DNA of 64,000 bases from Daucus carota subsp. sativus (taxonomy: Eukaryota; Streptophyta; Magnoliopsida; Apiales; Apiaceae). Positions 12,601 to 24,130 of this stretch are shown in pieces. The position numbers and the translations under genes are program-made. Where the stretch lies: positions 26,238,517 through 26,302,516 of the forward strand of contig NC_030387.2 of assembly GCF_001625215.2 (NCBI RefSeq), written 5' to 3'. Numbering within the stretch: position 1 is the stretch's first letter; the number at the start of each line of letters is the position of its first letter. Under the pieces are notes generated by a model. That model ran no database searches, was not told the DNA's origin, and worked only from the letters and a program-made list of their open reading frames with translations.

Positions 12601-13364
12601 TGACAAATTTTACTCCCCTGGCTAATCGTAATTTTATGTTGAGATCATTAAGATGCCTAGTGATGCATAAATGTTTTTACATAAGATTTAGAACTAAAAT
12701 TAACATACTAAATTAACATGCTCAGTTATAACTTCAGCAGCCCATTGAAATTGTAGAGAGAGCTAAGTATAAAATTAACATACTCGGTTGTAAACTATGA
12801 AGTATGATAATGGATAAGATAATTCTTTTCACAAATAAATTTTTCATAAAAAAAAATCGTGCCCTTAAAAAATATTGTTTTTAATTCTATATATTCAATT
12901 TTTATTTTTCTCCCTTCTTTATAAAAAATATGTACCCCTAAGTTTTTTTCTTTTTGGTATCTCCATTCAAGTACTGCAACGACATGGTCCCAGGGCCGGC
13001 TCTGACCACCAGAGAAATAGCAAAGGTAGAATTTTGTTTATACAGTGCAGGGTCAATTTTCCGACAACCATGATCAAATACTAAATATGTAGCAGCACTC
13101 ATGGGTTGACACCATCCAATTTATGTTTTCACAGAAAATCTGAAATGTATTTGTCCGAGACAGAAATAGACCAGATCTTAGAGATAAGCTGATCAACACC
13201 AGGAAAGTGATTAAGATCTCAAACATTTTTTGAGAGTAAAGTTTGAACAAGCTGAGAAACAAACTTATTTAAAAATGAGATTGATTTCCGGCAAGCACAT
13301 TCATGTACACCAGAAAATACGATATCATACCATCTTTATAGGAAATGAATAGAGAAGTAAATGG
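12601..13364 (-). mobile_element. Middle part of the decayed Copia element
   Basis: Between the RNase H and reverse-transcriptase remnants. No conserved block was recognised here. GGGCCAGCTCTGAC (about 12590) and GGGCCGGCTCTGAC (about 12994) are two near-identical words in direct orientation and may mark another insertion. Confidence 0.35.
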
Positions 13365-13700
13365 TCACAGGGTTTGTAACTTGACTGAAAATCTCAAAGA
13401 AATCAATGCTAAGCTGTTGTTGAAATCCTCTTGCAAGAAGACGAACCTTGTAAATGAACTCATCTTAATCTTTACCACGAAAACGTCGAAAAGGCACAAT
13501 ACAAGACTTAAAATAATGTAAATGGTCACAGGCTTTGTAACTAGAATAAAAAATCTCAGAGAAATCAACGCCAAGCTGTAATTGAAATCCTCTTGCAACA
13601 AACCGAACCTTATACTTATTGATAGAGCCATCAGGATTTCGCTTAACTTAAAACGGCCACTTGTCACTCGTAGGATGTAACATTTTGAGATTTCATTGAA
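13365..13700 (-). pseudogene. Ty1/copia reverse transcriptase remnant with internal duplication
   Basis: Minus-strand reading in one frame gives NPDGSINKYKVRFVARGFQ followed by LGVDFSEIF, the start of the Copia reverse-transcriptase domain. A second, downstream copy gives YKVRLLARGFQQQ and SIDFFEIFSQVTNPVTIY. The two copies (about 13518-13620 and 13363-13455 on the plus strand) are tandem duplicates inside the remnant. Stops and frameshifts break the frame. Confidence 0.78.
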
Positions 13701-13905
13701 ACTCGGTCCCAAGTTTCATGACAGAATAGTGCATCAAATTCACCGGACATGCCTCTTAGTGTCATTGTGGATCCTTGAGAGCTTAGCAACACACAACATG
13801 GCTCGAGTGATGGAGGGATATAATTTACGGTCTAAGCGTAGTAAAGCCAAATCACTAGAACCATTGAAATATTATTTGGCAAGAGTTTATCTTGACCATG
13901 ATTAA

Positions 13906-15015
13906 TACTTATATATTTTATATTGCATTGAAGGGATCAAAATATTAGAATATTTATTACTTTATTTTGCCACTTTTAATGGTCACGATTGCAATAATTC
14001 TCAAATTTTGTGTTTATTGTGTGTCTATCGACACATCATAAAAAAAGCGATCAAATTTCTAATATAACTCAAAATTTTAAATTTTTACCGAATCTCTAAT
14101 TTTCAAACCTCTATACGCGCGTGTACTTAATTTCTATGAGATTTCAAAGATGCCGTTAGATCCACAAAATAAGCCAGAGAGACATATGGGAAAAGTAGAA
14201 TAATTGCATTGGGTTGGTCTGTCTTGTAAGGCTGTGATTCTGCGAATAAACAATACTACTGTACAGTGTTAGATGCTAAGTTTCCAGAAGTGGGCATCTT
14301 TTCATCATCCCCAATTATTCGACACTTCTTAAAATATACTCCATAAAGCTCCTGCAATTACCACAAGGGGTAATACAAAATCTAAATGAGTAATCTGCTT
14401 GACCTCGAAAACTGTGTCACATTCCCAATTGAGCTCTATCTGGAAGTTTGTTGCCGCCCAGATACCATCAGTTCTGAATTTACTTCTTGCAACTACGACG
14501 TCCACCTTTTATCAATAGACTCCTAAAACCTACTTTCGGTTAGTGAAGGCTTTTAAGATTTACTACAAATGTCTATCAATCTTCTTTAAAAACTTCTTTA
14601 CTCTTTTCCGAATATTTGTGTCATTTTGTAACAAGGTGGTCAAAATTTACGCCAATTTTCAAAAAATTAGTTAAAATTTCAAATTTTCAAAAACATGACC
14701 AAACTTTGACTCCTTTGTTTAAAAATGTCGCACCCGTCAAATGTTACTAACTTCAGATCGTTAGAGGGAAGGAGAAGTTACAATTATATACATATATGAG
14801 ATCTACCATTTTCTAAATTATAAATAAAGTTTAAAATACTACCCAACTGATGAGCAAAAGCCAAAGCACATAAAAAAACCCATACGAAATCGAAAAGAAA
14901 ACCGACTCTGCGAACATTTTCAAATTGCAAAGCATGTAAATGATGCACATTGCATGTGACATTTCATACATAATGCACTAAACATTTTCTCTAGTTGCGA
15001 GAAATGTTATTGAGA
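13906..15015. other. Intergenic, with a partial relative of the 4.65-kb MITE
   Basis: No gene. At about 14632-14775 the sequence TCAAAATTTACGCCAATTTTC followed by ACCAAACTTTGACTCC resembles one arm of the Mutator-type MITE at 4653-4999. The other arm and the target duplication were not found. The last part is probably the 3' region of the PYL gene on the minus strand. Confidence 0.45.
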
Positions 15016-15606
15016 TTATTCAGACTTTCCTTCACTAACAACCGCAAGCTTCTGCAGATTCAACTTCACCACCGTATCGGCAAACAACCTCGTATCCTCC
15101 TCCGTGTTCCCCTCCGGCACATCCACCACGTACGACTCCAACACAACGCTCAACATCTTCCCCTCACGCTCCACTCCATGCACTGTCGTCACGGACCTGT
15201 AATTCCTTAACCTATGTTCGCCTCCTATGATACTGAACCCCGTGACGTGTCGGTCATCGTCGAGTATGTCGAGCCTCTCGGTACTGGTGGCAGCCGGTAA
15301 TCCGGAGATGACGTTGACGTCGCGTGTGTCGCCGACGGTCATTGTGAAGGTGGGCTTGACGGTGCAGTTTTTGATGAAGTGTTTGTACAGTTGGGGCTTG
15401 TGGAAGCTGCGGACGATGGACCAGACGGCGTGTGGGGGCGCGTGGATGCGTTGGGAGAGGAGGGAGGAGCATTGGGAGGGTGTGAGGGTGTAGGTGTGGA
15501 ACTCGGTTATCAGGGGGTTTAGCTCGAGGAAATCTTCCTGGGTGAGGCCGGGTGGGAGTGTTAGGTGGTGGCTTGTGGTGGTCTCTTGGCCATGACTCTT
15601 TTCCAT
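15016..15606 (-). CDS. PYL1-like: PYR1/PYL1-type abscisic acid receptor, 196 aa, single exon
   Basis: Soluble START-fold receptor that binds abscisic acid in cytosol and nucleus and then inhibits clade A PP2C phosphatases, releasing SnRK2 kinases. Gate loop SGLPA at residues 101-105 and latch HRL at 131-133 are intact. K75, in YKHFIK, corresponds to the lysine that contacts the ABA carboxylate, and H76 corresponds to the histidine that favours receptor dimers in PYR1. TSTERLDILDD (107-117) and ESYVVDVPEGN (157-167) are family hallmarks. The single exon and 196-residue length fit the PYR1/PYL1 subgroup. The N-terminal 25 residues (MEKSHGQETTTSHH..) are variable, as usual. The ATG at 15606 is the first in frame; the stop is TAA at 15018-15016. 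Confidence 0.96.
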   Translation of the reverse strand: MEKSHGQETTTSHHLTLPPGLTQEDFLELNPLITEFHTYTLTPSQCSSLLSQRIHAPPHAVWSIVRSFHKPQLYKHFIKNCTVKPTFTMTVGDTRDVNVISGLPAATSTERLDILDDDRHVTGFSIIGGEHRLRNYRSVTTVHGVEREGKMLSVVLESYVVDVPEGNTEEDTRLFADTVVKLNLQKLAVVSEGKSE

Positions 15607-15730
15607 GAGTGAGAGAGAGAGAGAGGGAAGGGGAGAGGGAGAGAGGGAGCGGGGAGGGTAGAGACTAGAAAGAGAGAGAGACGGGGAGGGAGGGAGGGGG
15701 AGAGAGGATATATTCTACAGTGTAGGTAAG
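15607..15730 (-). promoter_or_regulatory. CT-rich leader and possible TATA box of the PYL gene
   Basis: Directly upstream of the start codon the gene strand is a (CT)n-rich tract (15607-15705; GA-rich on the plus strand), typical of plant 5' leaders. GAATATATCC on the minus strand at about 15706-15716 is a plausible TATA box, giving a leader of roughly 70-80 bases. Confidence 0.45.
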
Positions 15731-15969
15731 GTGGAGTTGTGGTCAGAGTCTGAGGAGTGAGGGGGATGTGATATCAATATCATTTAGTTGCAACTTGGTT
15801 GTGACATACTTTATTACAAAGTTGACAATTTTTTTATGGGGGATGCAATTTGATCGGAGATCTCATAGTAACTCCAATTATAGATGCCAACCATGATGTA
15901 CGAAATGATATTCTTAGTATTCTATTCAACTTTAGTGGTATACTAGAGCTCTGAGATACCGAAATTTAA

Positions 15970-16641
15970 GGGCTATCCCAGTGATCCAATAATCCAAATT
16001 TGGAGAGTTCTGCCCCCAAATGCCCAAACCATTCCGGCCGTGGACTAAAAAGTGATCTAAATTTGGATCAGTGAATAGTAATGGTCCAAATTAGGATCAT
16101 TACTATTCACTGATCCAAATTTTTTTAACATTAAAATATTATTATGATGATTTTGTTATTGTTATTGAAATAGATTAATTAAGATTAAAGATTAGAATAT
16201 AATTAAAACAAGAATTAATTATAAATTAAAATTTCAAAATACATAAAATTTCAACAATTTATCAATTTTTACAGAAAAATCAAAGATAATATTGTGCATC
16301 TTAAATTTCGAAATACACTTATTAAGTATTTGTGGGATTGCCAAAAAAAAAAAGTATTTGTGGGAAAAATATACTAATTCTGAGAATTAGTATTTTTAAT
16401 ATAATATTTTAATGCTTTTAGTTTATTTTTATGTACCATTTTAACTTTTTTCAATTATTTTGTAATATTTTATCTTTATCTAGTCGTTAATTGTATTATT
16501 ATAATTAATGATGAAATTATTTAATCATTTTTTAAAATGTTTAAAATCAAAGTATATGAATATTATAAGGATGAGTGAATTTGGATCTATATTTGGATCA
16601 CATGGTTGGAATAAGATTTGGATCTATAGTTGGAGTTGGCC
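15970..16641. mobile_element. Putative Tourist-type MITE with TAA TSD and internal hairpin
   Basis: Left end GGGCTATCCCAGTGATCCAA follows TAA (15967-15969). The right end, read on the other strand, is GGCCAACTCCAACTATAGATCCAA and is followed by TAA (16642-16644). Three-base TWA duplications fit PIF/Harbinger (Tourist) elements. Inside, 16061-16125 is a nearly perfect hairpin: GGATCAGTGAATAGTAATG pairs with CATTACTATTCACTGATCC. No ORF. Confidence 0.6.
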
Positions 16642-17251
16642 TAAGGATGTTTGGATGATTGGTGAAAATTGATGAGAATCGGGAATATGAATGTGAAGTA
16701 TGAGAAAAAATAACCTAAGAGGTCTCAGACGTGGAGGGAATAATTTATCTTTAAGAGGAAATGTGGTCTCCGTTGCACACAATATTTTTGTTAATCCTAA
16801 CATAATATATAGATATAAGATCCCGAACGGGTTCATATAACTATGAATCAAACGATTTCTAAATCTTATATTTATATAAAGGAGGTTCTTCACATGCTTA
16901 CGTGGCGTCTCCCATATGCCGTGTTCTATTCTTTCTCAATTTCTAGAATTTCACTATTTTTTTTATAAATTCTTTGAAAATTTTAGAAATCTCGACGGTT
17001 ACTCCTTCAACTAGGCATCTGTAAAGAGCTAAACTGATAATTTAAATGCAAAGTTCACATTTCGAAGCCGGCAATCAACAAAACTCTTGCCAATGACATC
17101 CATCAAGTTGCTCATCAGATCACCACTCTCACCCTACTTCAACCCTCCCGCATTTCAAATCTTTTATAAAATCCTGGGCAACCCAAATTTTTTTTTTTTG
17201 GATTTTTTGACATCTTCAACTGTAATTGATGATCAGTCGGAGCAATAAAGG

Positions 17252-17424
17252 AGCAAGTCATGGGGCACCAATGTCTCCGGCCAATCGGTGTCGACTAGCG
17301 GCAGCGTGGGCTCTCCTACAACCGGGAGTGAGGCGATTGGCAACACTCCCCCAGTGATAAGACTTCTATTACACTTGATCATGTAGATGCTCATGCTGGT
17401 GATGTTGCATCTCAAGCTACTTAT
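17252..17424 (+). pseudogene. Captured DP (E2F dimerisation partner) exon
   Basis: Frame reading SKSWGT..SGQSVSTSGSVGSP, then (after a frameshift) LDHVDAHAGDVASQAT, matches the N-terminal part of plant DPA/DPB proteins. A GTGAGT-like donor follows. It is a non-functional fragment inside Helitron A, with an almost identical copy in Helitron B at 21977-22152. Confidence 0.78.
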
Positions 17425-17710
17425 ATGTGAGTGCTTAATTTGCTGTGTTTTTTGAGGATTTTATTGCAGGGAATCGAGTGTGATTGATTTGCTTTTACAA
17501 TTGAGACCGGATTCTATGGTGATTTGATTATATATTTTGATTTTGGAGCAATTTTCTGATCATTGGATGGTAATTATTGAATTTAGAAAAGTGATTTTTT
17601 TTTTGTGTTTGTTTTTGTGTTTGGACTAATTACTACCGTTTGAGCATGAATTCTGCTAACTGTGTGTATTAAGTGTTTTACTATATTCTTAGTTTTGTTG
17701 TGATGAGACA

Positions 17711-17784
17711 GTGAAAAAAAAGGGGTCAACAAGCAGTCAGAGGGGATAAGAATTGCAGGGGACTCCGCCAATCTAACATGAAAG
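17711..17784 (+). pseudogene. Captured DP second exon
   Basis: Reads KKRGQQAVRGDKNCRGLRQ then SNMK, with an AG acceptor before and GT donor after, matching the DP segment just ahead of the DNA-binding domain. One captured intron separates it from the previous fragment. No further DP exon was recognised in this Helitron. Confidence 0.8.
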
Positions 17785-18529
17785 GTTTGTGCCTTTGTCA
17801 TTCTATGTTGTTGCGATAGTAATCTTCTGCGCATGCTGTTTGATGTATAGTTGATGTTTAACCAAGAGTGCTTGTACTGATCAATGGGTGCATAGTGAAC
17901 TGGTCTATGTCATAACAATGTTATATTTTGGGCTCTATAGTTCAAGTTGCCTATTAGAAAAATTGTTAAGTCTCTGCTCAAAAATGAAATCTGATTATAT
18001 TGTCATGTGATTATGGTTCTTTAGCTAAAATGGTTGGTTGTTTGGCGTCCACTCACATCCATTCCTCCGATCCTGTCGGTGCCAATTTTTCCAAGGTCAA
18101 ACCCTTATTCTTTTTTACTGATTGTTTTGGTCAATTTTGTTTATTATTTTTAGGGTTTTGATTATTTTTTGTGTTTGCTTTGTAATTTGATTTGGGTTGT
18201 GTGAAAATTAGCTTTCTTGATCTTGATACTTGAGGGTTTTGTTTAATATGATCAAATTGATTGAAGTGCTTTGTGATAGGTTGAATTTTTGGCCGATAGG
18301 AGATTAGGAATTTGATATAGTTTTTGTTAACTTTCGTGTATTGATTTGATTGTTAGGAGCTCTCAGCGAATTAGGTAATTTCAAATTAATAACAAGATTC
18401 AATCTGACACTCTAATTTAATATAATAAATTAACTAATTAGATAAATTTGGATAAAATTAATGGATGATCTCGGATAGTTTTGCTGCTGAGATAAAGTTG
18501 TCTGACAAGTTTTTTTTCCCACCAAAATC

Positions 18530-19095
18530 ATCATTCTCGCATATTGAAATTGTATCTTTCGTTTTGCTTGGTTCCGCCTTCGAATATGGTTCACAAGTTT
18601 ATAAATTATGCAATTTCGCGTCAAGTTCAAGACTTAAATGTGCATATTCCAGAATTTGTTATGGATTTATCCACCTTTACTTCTACTTCCATGAAGAAAC
18701 TTAAGATGAGTCTTGATTTTTGTAAGGTGTTTAGATTCTCGGATTGTTGGGATTTGCCTGCTTTAACAACTCTACGCTTGATACTCCCTTCATTAAGCCT
18801 TGGCGGAATAAGTATTCCTGGATTATAGTTGATCTGTTTGCCTTCTTTACAGACTCTGGTTCTCGATTGTATTGAGTTACCAAATTCTCTTGATTGCTTG
18901 CTTCAGTAACTCTCTATCTCGCAAGGTGCAAGTCCTTAATATTAGCTGTATTGGTTTATTCCCAATCACATTTAGACTATCTCAGTTAGAGTATGTGAAT
19001 ATGAAATTAAGGGATAGCACTGATGGAAGAAAGCCTATTCCAGGATCTAAGTTGATGAAGATATATTATCGCGGATTTACTTATGTCTCAGGTTT
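18530..19095 (+). pseudogene. Captured F-box/LRR (FBD-type) gene fragment
   Basis: The open frame near 18544-18825 reads VQDLNVHIPEF, then STFTSTSMKKLKMSLDF, then CWDLPALTTLRL, the leucine-rich layout of plant F-box/FBD proteins. After a stop, SLPSLQTLVLDCIELPNS (about 18841-18894) continues the repeat pattern. LKCYLLGRSP near 19475 may be a further FBD piece. No F-box start is present, so it is a dead fragment carried by Helitron A. Confidence 0.68.
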
Positions 19096-19963
19096 AGGGT
19101 AGTGCAAAGATTCTTACTCTCAACTTGGAGACTATTGAGGTATAGTTCTGCTTGATTCTTTTTTGCTATAGTAATTAAGATATTACAACTTTATTATCTT
19201 TTCTTCAATTGAAGATAATTTTATTAAAACTGATTGTCATGCCTACTGCTTTTTGTCAATCATTGGTCATTCATTGGAGAATGTTATTATTGATTGATAA
19301 TAGTTCAAACTTTTGGATGACAATGCTATAATTTGATCAATTTTGTTTAGTTATTTCCTAGGCTTTATCTTCTATTTCAGATTCTCTCGTAAATTCTCCT
19401 CCTCATTCTATAAATTAAAGTATGTGAAGGTGCCACAAGGATGTAAAGAAACAAATTTTGTCAACTGACCTCAAATGCTACTTGCTTGGTCGCTCTCCAA
19501 AGCTACTATTGTCACTAAATTTCCTCAGGTACTAATGAATCGTATCGACTTTTGATTAATCGTTTCATTCCCTTTCTTGTTTTGTAAGCATATGAGGATG
19601 ACGTGGCATCTCTCAAGGGCCTCCATCTATGTTTTCTATTTTTCTAGCATCTTTGTGCTTTGGTATTTTTATTTTGATTAAAACTAATTAATTCTTTATC
19701 TTTTCAGCTTATTAATTGTTATGAATTACAGTTACAGACTTTTTATTTTCCTCTTCACTTCACTTCTTGCTTTCCATGTGACAGTATATATAGATGTTTA
19801 TGCATTGAATTGCTAATTGGTTGTGATTGACTTGATGAGTAATTTGGTTGGGAAAGGCATTAAGAAAGCAACTGGCTAACAAGATCGGTGTCTGTTTGTA
19901 TAGTGTGATTTTGCTGTATGTTTGATATTGAACTTCTATGATGATATGTGTCGGTTATTACAG

Positions 19964-20041
19964 GCAGCTAGGAAGTCTGCACCAACCACTGGAGAATGAA
20001 GATGCCCCACAGATACCATCCTGGAACTCTTGCCCTGCGGT
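19964..20041 (+). pseudogene. Captured histone H3 exon fragment
   Basis: After a TTACAG acceptor the frame reads AARKSAPTTG, exactly the H3 residues that follow lysine 23. A small deletion and frameshift are followed by PHRYHPGTLALR, the next H3 block with substitutions. An intron at this place is known from H3.3-type genes, so the donor was probably an H3.3 gene. It is a broken fragment within Helitron A. Confidence 0.82.
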
Positions 20042-20593
20042 GTATATTTGTTTATAACTTCATATGCATCCATCAAAAATAGTGGAATAAACCTTTCGGA
20101 GGTTTACTTATGTTTTACACGTTTCTGCCTAGACATCTATAAATATTGAAATACTGTGCCCTGTCATGTATATATGTGATATAAAGAAGGATCATCCCCG
20201 CTCGTGAATTGTGATGATACTGTAAGTGTGGCCTCCCCCGTCGAGTTCTACGTGGCGGTATGATTTTTTAAGGAGTCAGTGGGAGCCTGGGAGGTTTTGT
20301 CGCCAATGTTGTGGCCTCGTGGGGGTTTTGCTTAAAAGAATTACACTTATTTCTGTAATTAGTATTAGTCATATCTCTTCTGAAATAATCTTAATGTAAA
20401 CAAGAGGTTTTTTGTTTGAGGTGTTTTGGACATTCTTTCTTTTGTTAGATAAAAAACTGCTTATGGCTTCTGCAAACTTTGCATTTACATTTTTATTTCA
20501 GCAGAGCATCAATATTCTCTTATGAATCATGTAATTTACACGGTCATGCATTTGAAACTATTTCATTCATTTGAAAATATTTTATTCTTCTTC

Positions 20594-20854
20594 CTAATTG
20601 AACACACACATGCCCCTTTCACCTTCGACAGGACTACAACCCTGGCTGAAGGTAATAGTAGTGCTAAAGGATAAAGTAAAAGTACAGGATAAGTTTAGTG
20701 ACAAATCATCCTGTTTCTGTTGACTGATCCGAGAGTGAGATGGATCCTGGCCTTCTGATGAAGAAAGTGAGGGCTCCTGATCTGCTGTTTCATCATGAGA
20801 CCCCCTCCTGCTGCAACACAAATGAACTGGGTCTGCTTCAGAAAGAAACCTCAC
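20594..20854 (-). other. Possible captured exon of unknown origin (minus strand)
   Basis: Minus-strand frame with an AG acceptor at TTGTGTTGCAG, then RRGSHDETADQEPSLSSSEG.. and QDPSHSRISQQKQDD. Codon-like composition and a splice acceptor suggest an exon picked up by Helitron A in reverse orientation. The family is not recognised. Confidence 0.3.
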
Positions 20855-21976
20855 CCCAGTATATCAGTGTTAGAAATTTTGTTATTCATCAAGTTTAACT
20901 CATTGTAAAAATCATGAAAATACAAATGAAATCTAATATATTTACTTTTCTGTTATTATTTCATTTGAAAACACACAATTATATTCTTTCCTTCAAGTCG
21001 GATGAGAACTTTTCTTAGAATAAATTATCAAGTTGGAATGAATTTGATGGATATATGTTCGATGATGTTTTTTACATATTTTTATATTTAATTAAAATTA
21101 TTAATTATCAATCAAAGTTGTATTATTAGTGATCACGTGACATCTCTTAAAACTCTCCATCTGTAAGAATGAGACTGAATGAGACTGCAGTACACATAAG
21201 GTTAGAGTTTCAGAAGAAGCTATATTATTTTATATTTTATATTTCAACAAGAAATACAAAACAAAAGATCCATAAATTATAGATCATGAAGATCTTTTAA
21301 AATATTTTATATTCTAATTTTTTTCACTCGCGCGGAGCGCGTTTATTTCACTAGTGATACGATAAAGGATGACATTTTAGAAGTTTTCCAAATATGAATG
21401 CTAGAAATGGTCTACAACTGAGATAAAAATGACACCGGCTTACATGTATTGCAAAAGAAATAGAGAAATATATAGTGTTTTGATTTAATGAATTTTAAAA
21501 AATCTCAATTGTGTCATTGGAATTTAGAATATAATTTAAAATTCTTACTAAATATTATCAAATTTTTTTATCATAATCTTTATATTTATATAAAGGAGGG
21601 TCTTCATAGGCTGACGTGGCGGCTTCCAGAGCTCTGCTTCTATTTTTCCTCGATTTCTAGAATTTCACTATCTTTTTTATCAGTGCTCTGAAATTATGAA
21701 ATTAAACTTCTCCGTTGAAATTGAAAGGTCCACAACTTAATTACTAAGCTTTATTACTTCGGTTGGGAATTCATAAAATCGGAACTATAAAGTTTTAAGC
21801 TCCAGTTCACTCCAAAACTAACAATGGCAGTGGCACCCGGACCTTCTTGGGATTTGAAGAATTCTGACCCTAAAGTTGCGATTTCGCTATTTTCTGCTCT
21901 TACAAAAATTACACTAATCAAGAAAATCCCAACGGTGCTCTTACCGATTTTATTTTTGGAAGTTTTTGATCGCGCA

Positions 21977-22152
21977 AGCAAGTCATGGGGCACCAATGGC
22001 TACGGCTAATCGGTGTCGACTAGCGGCAGTGTTGGCTCTCCTACAACCGGGAGTGAGGCGATTGGCAACACTCCCCCAGTGATAAGACTTCTATTAGGCT
22101 TAATCATATAGATGCTCATGCTGATAATGTTGCATCTCAAGCTACTGACATG
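21977..22152 (+). pseudogene. Captured DP exon (copy in Helitron B)
   Basis: Same DP N-terminal exon as in Helitron A (SKSWGTN then SVSTSGSVGSPTTGSE after frame changes). It has its own differences, for example a deletion in the GQ region. Confidence 0.72.
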
Positions 22153-22405
22153 TGAGTGCTTAATTTGTTGTATTTTTGAGTGTTTTGCTTTTGCAATTGA
22201 GACCGGATTATACGGTGATTTGATTTTTTTTATTAGGATTTGGAGCAATTTTGTCATCATTAGATGGTAATTGTTGAATTTGGAAAAGTGGGTGATTTTT
22301 CTTTTGGGTTTTTGGACTAATTGCTAGCGTCTGATCATAAATTTTGCTAATTGTATGCATAAAGCTTTTTGCTATATTCTGAGCTGTGTTGTGAGGAGAC
22401 AGTGC

Positions 22406-22433
22406 AGGGGACTCCGCCAATCGAGCATGAAAG
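22406..22433 (+). pseudogene. Captured DP second exon (shortened)
   Basis: Reads RGLRQSSMK followed by a GT donor. The upstream KKRGQ.. part present in Helitron A is deleted here. Confidence 0.7.
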
Positions 22434-22558
22434 GTTTGTGCCTTTGTCATTCTATGTTGCGATAGTAATTTTCTACATATGTTGTTTGATATATAGTTGA
22501 TGTTTAACCAAGAGTGCCTGTACTGATCAATGGGTGTATTATTTTGTATTGTCGATAG

Positions 22559-22602
22559 TTTATGAGAAAGTGCAAAGCAAGGGAAGAACTACTTATAACG
22601 AG
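22559..22602 (+). pseudogene. Captured DP third exon
   Basis: Reads YEKVQSKGRTTYNE between an AG acceptor and GT donor, matching the DP DNA-binding domain start (CEKVESKGRTTYNE in the family). Helitron A lacks this exon, so B retains a longer stretch of the donor gene. Confidence 0.8.
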
Positions 22603-23639
22603 GTCAGTTCATTTTACAGATTGCTTCCTTCTTTTACAATTATGTTCCATACTTGTGCCTAATACATGACTGAATCCTATCAACTGGTCTATGTTACAAC
22701 AATGTTATATTTTGGCCTCTAAAGTTCGAGCTGCCTATCGGAAAAATTGTTAGTCTCTACTCAAAAATGAAATTTGATTATATTGTCATGTGATTATGGT
22801 TCTTTAGCTACAATGGTTGGTTGTTTGGCGTCAAACTTATTCTTTTTCCCTGATTGTGTTGGTCAATTTAGTTTATTATTTTTAGGATTTTGGTTATTTT
22901 TTGTGTTTGCTTTATAATATGATTTGGGGGTGTGTGAATATTAGCTTTCTTGAACGCGATGTCTGAGGGTTTTGTTCAATATGATCAAATTGATTGAATT
23001 GCTTTGTGATAGGTTGAATTTTTAGCAGATGGGAGATTAGGAATTTGATGAAGTTTTTGTTAACTTTCGCGTGTTGACTTGATTGTTAGGAGCTTGCACG
23101 TTCAAGACTTGCAAGTTCAGACCTATTGTGTCCCTGGCCATCTCTAGGCTCTCTGTGGTCAGGAATCAGCGAATTTGGTTTGTTGGATTTAGTCTTATTA
23201 TTTTCTTAATTAAATTTTTAATAGAAAATAAAATTATAATCTATAAAAATCAGTTTCAAGGATTGTAAAAGGAATAGGATTCTTTTTCAAAAATTAGTCT
23301 CATAATCAATATAGAATTGTTGGAATTAGTCTTATAATTCTTAATTAAATTATAATTTAAAAATCAGATTCAAGGATTGTGAAAGGAATAGGATTTTTTT
23401 TTTCAAAAGTTAGTCTTACAATCAATATTTTCTTAAGTTTCAAATACATAATATCATCATGCAGTGTTATTTATTTTAATCTTTTGATTTTGGCTATGAA
23501 TTAATTGTATAAAGTATACTATAGCATATATTCATAAACAGGTCCCCGTGGCCAAATAAGTTGGTTCATATTTCTGTATGTTTTTTTAGGTGTGCATACA
23601 GATAGTTCTCGGATCTAGAAGGAAAGGTAGATGGCCATG

Positions 23640-23880
23640 CTAATAGTGACTGAGGAATTCAAAAGGGTCCTACTCCTATGAGTCACTTGCCTGCTCAAAA
23701 TCAGAGAGCCCAGAATGGTTTCCTATTGGTTCCACCTGTAGACAATTCACAACAGCATTCTGCATCAGGCCCTGTTGAAGGAAACAAGATGTAAAGAACT
23801 TCTTCGATGCAGTGAGTGGCTTGCTTGGAGCATCTTCAGAAGCGGATCCGTGGAGGTGTAAGCTCATCTGAGGCCCTGGC
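23640..23880. other. Possible captured exon of unknown origin in Helitron B
   Basis: The plus strand reads [20 protein letters not shown] then [18 protein letters not shown] before a stop. The minus strand is also open (63 codons). The composition looks like protein-coding DNA and differs from the AT-rich Helitron backbone. Neither strand matches a family I recognise. Confidence 0.3.
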
Positions 23881-23895
23881 CAGTGGTAAATAGTA

Positions 23896-24130
23896 CTCCC
23901 TCCGTCCCATTTTAACTGCGTTTGACTTTTTTACACGTATTTTAAGATGTTAAAAAAATTACATCTAAACATGATTATTTTTTATAAAATTTATATCAAA
24001 TAAAAGTTTAGAGTCTAAACTTTTATTTGATATAAGAATTGAAATTTTTTATTGAGTGTAGATATTGTTTTTTTACACCTCAATATACGTGTTAAAAAGT
24101 CAAACATCAGTTAAAATGGGACAGAGGGAA
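23896..24130. mobile_element. Stowaway MITE nested in Helitron B
   Basis: TIR CTCCCTCCGTCCCATTTTAA at the left matches the complement of TTAAAATGGGACAGAGGGAA at the right, with TA on each side (23894-23895, 24131-24132). 235 bp, no ORF. The TIR and TA target identify a Tc1/Mariner-derived Stowaway element. Confidence 0.9.

Larger units (their letters stand above)
16864..21354 (+). mobile_element. Non-autonomous Helitron A with captured gene fragments
   Basis: The 5' end begins TCTTATATTTATATAAAGG right after an A. The 3' end has hairpin CGCGC-GGA-GCGCG (21330-21342), a short spacer and the terminal CTAG (21351-21354), followed by T. TC start, hairpin, CTAG end and insertion between A and T define a Helitron. 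No RepHel helicase ORF is present in 4.49 kb, so it is non-autonomous. It carries pieces of at least three host genes (DP, F-box/LRR, histone H3) with introns. Its first 1.5 kb is closely related to Helitron B downstream. Confidence 0.88.
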
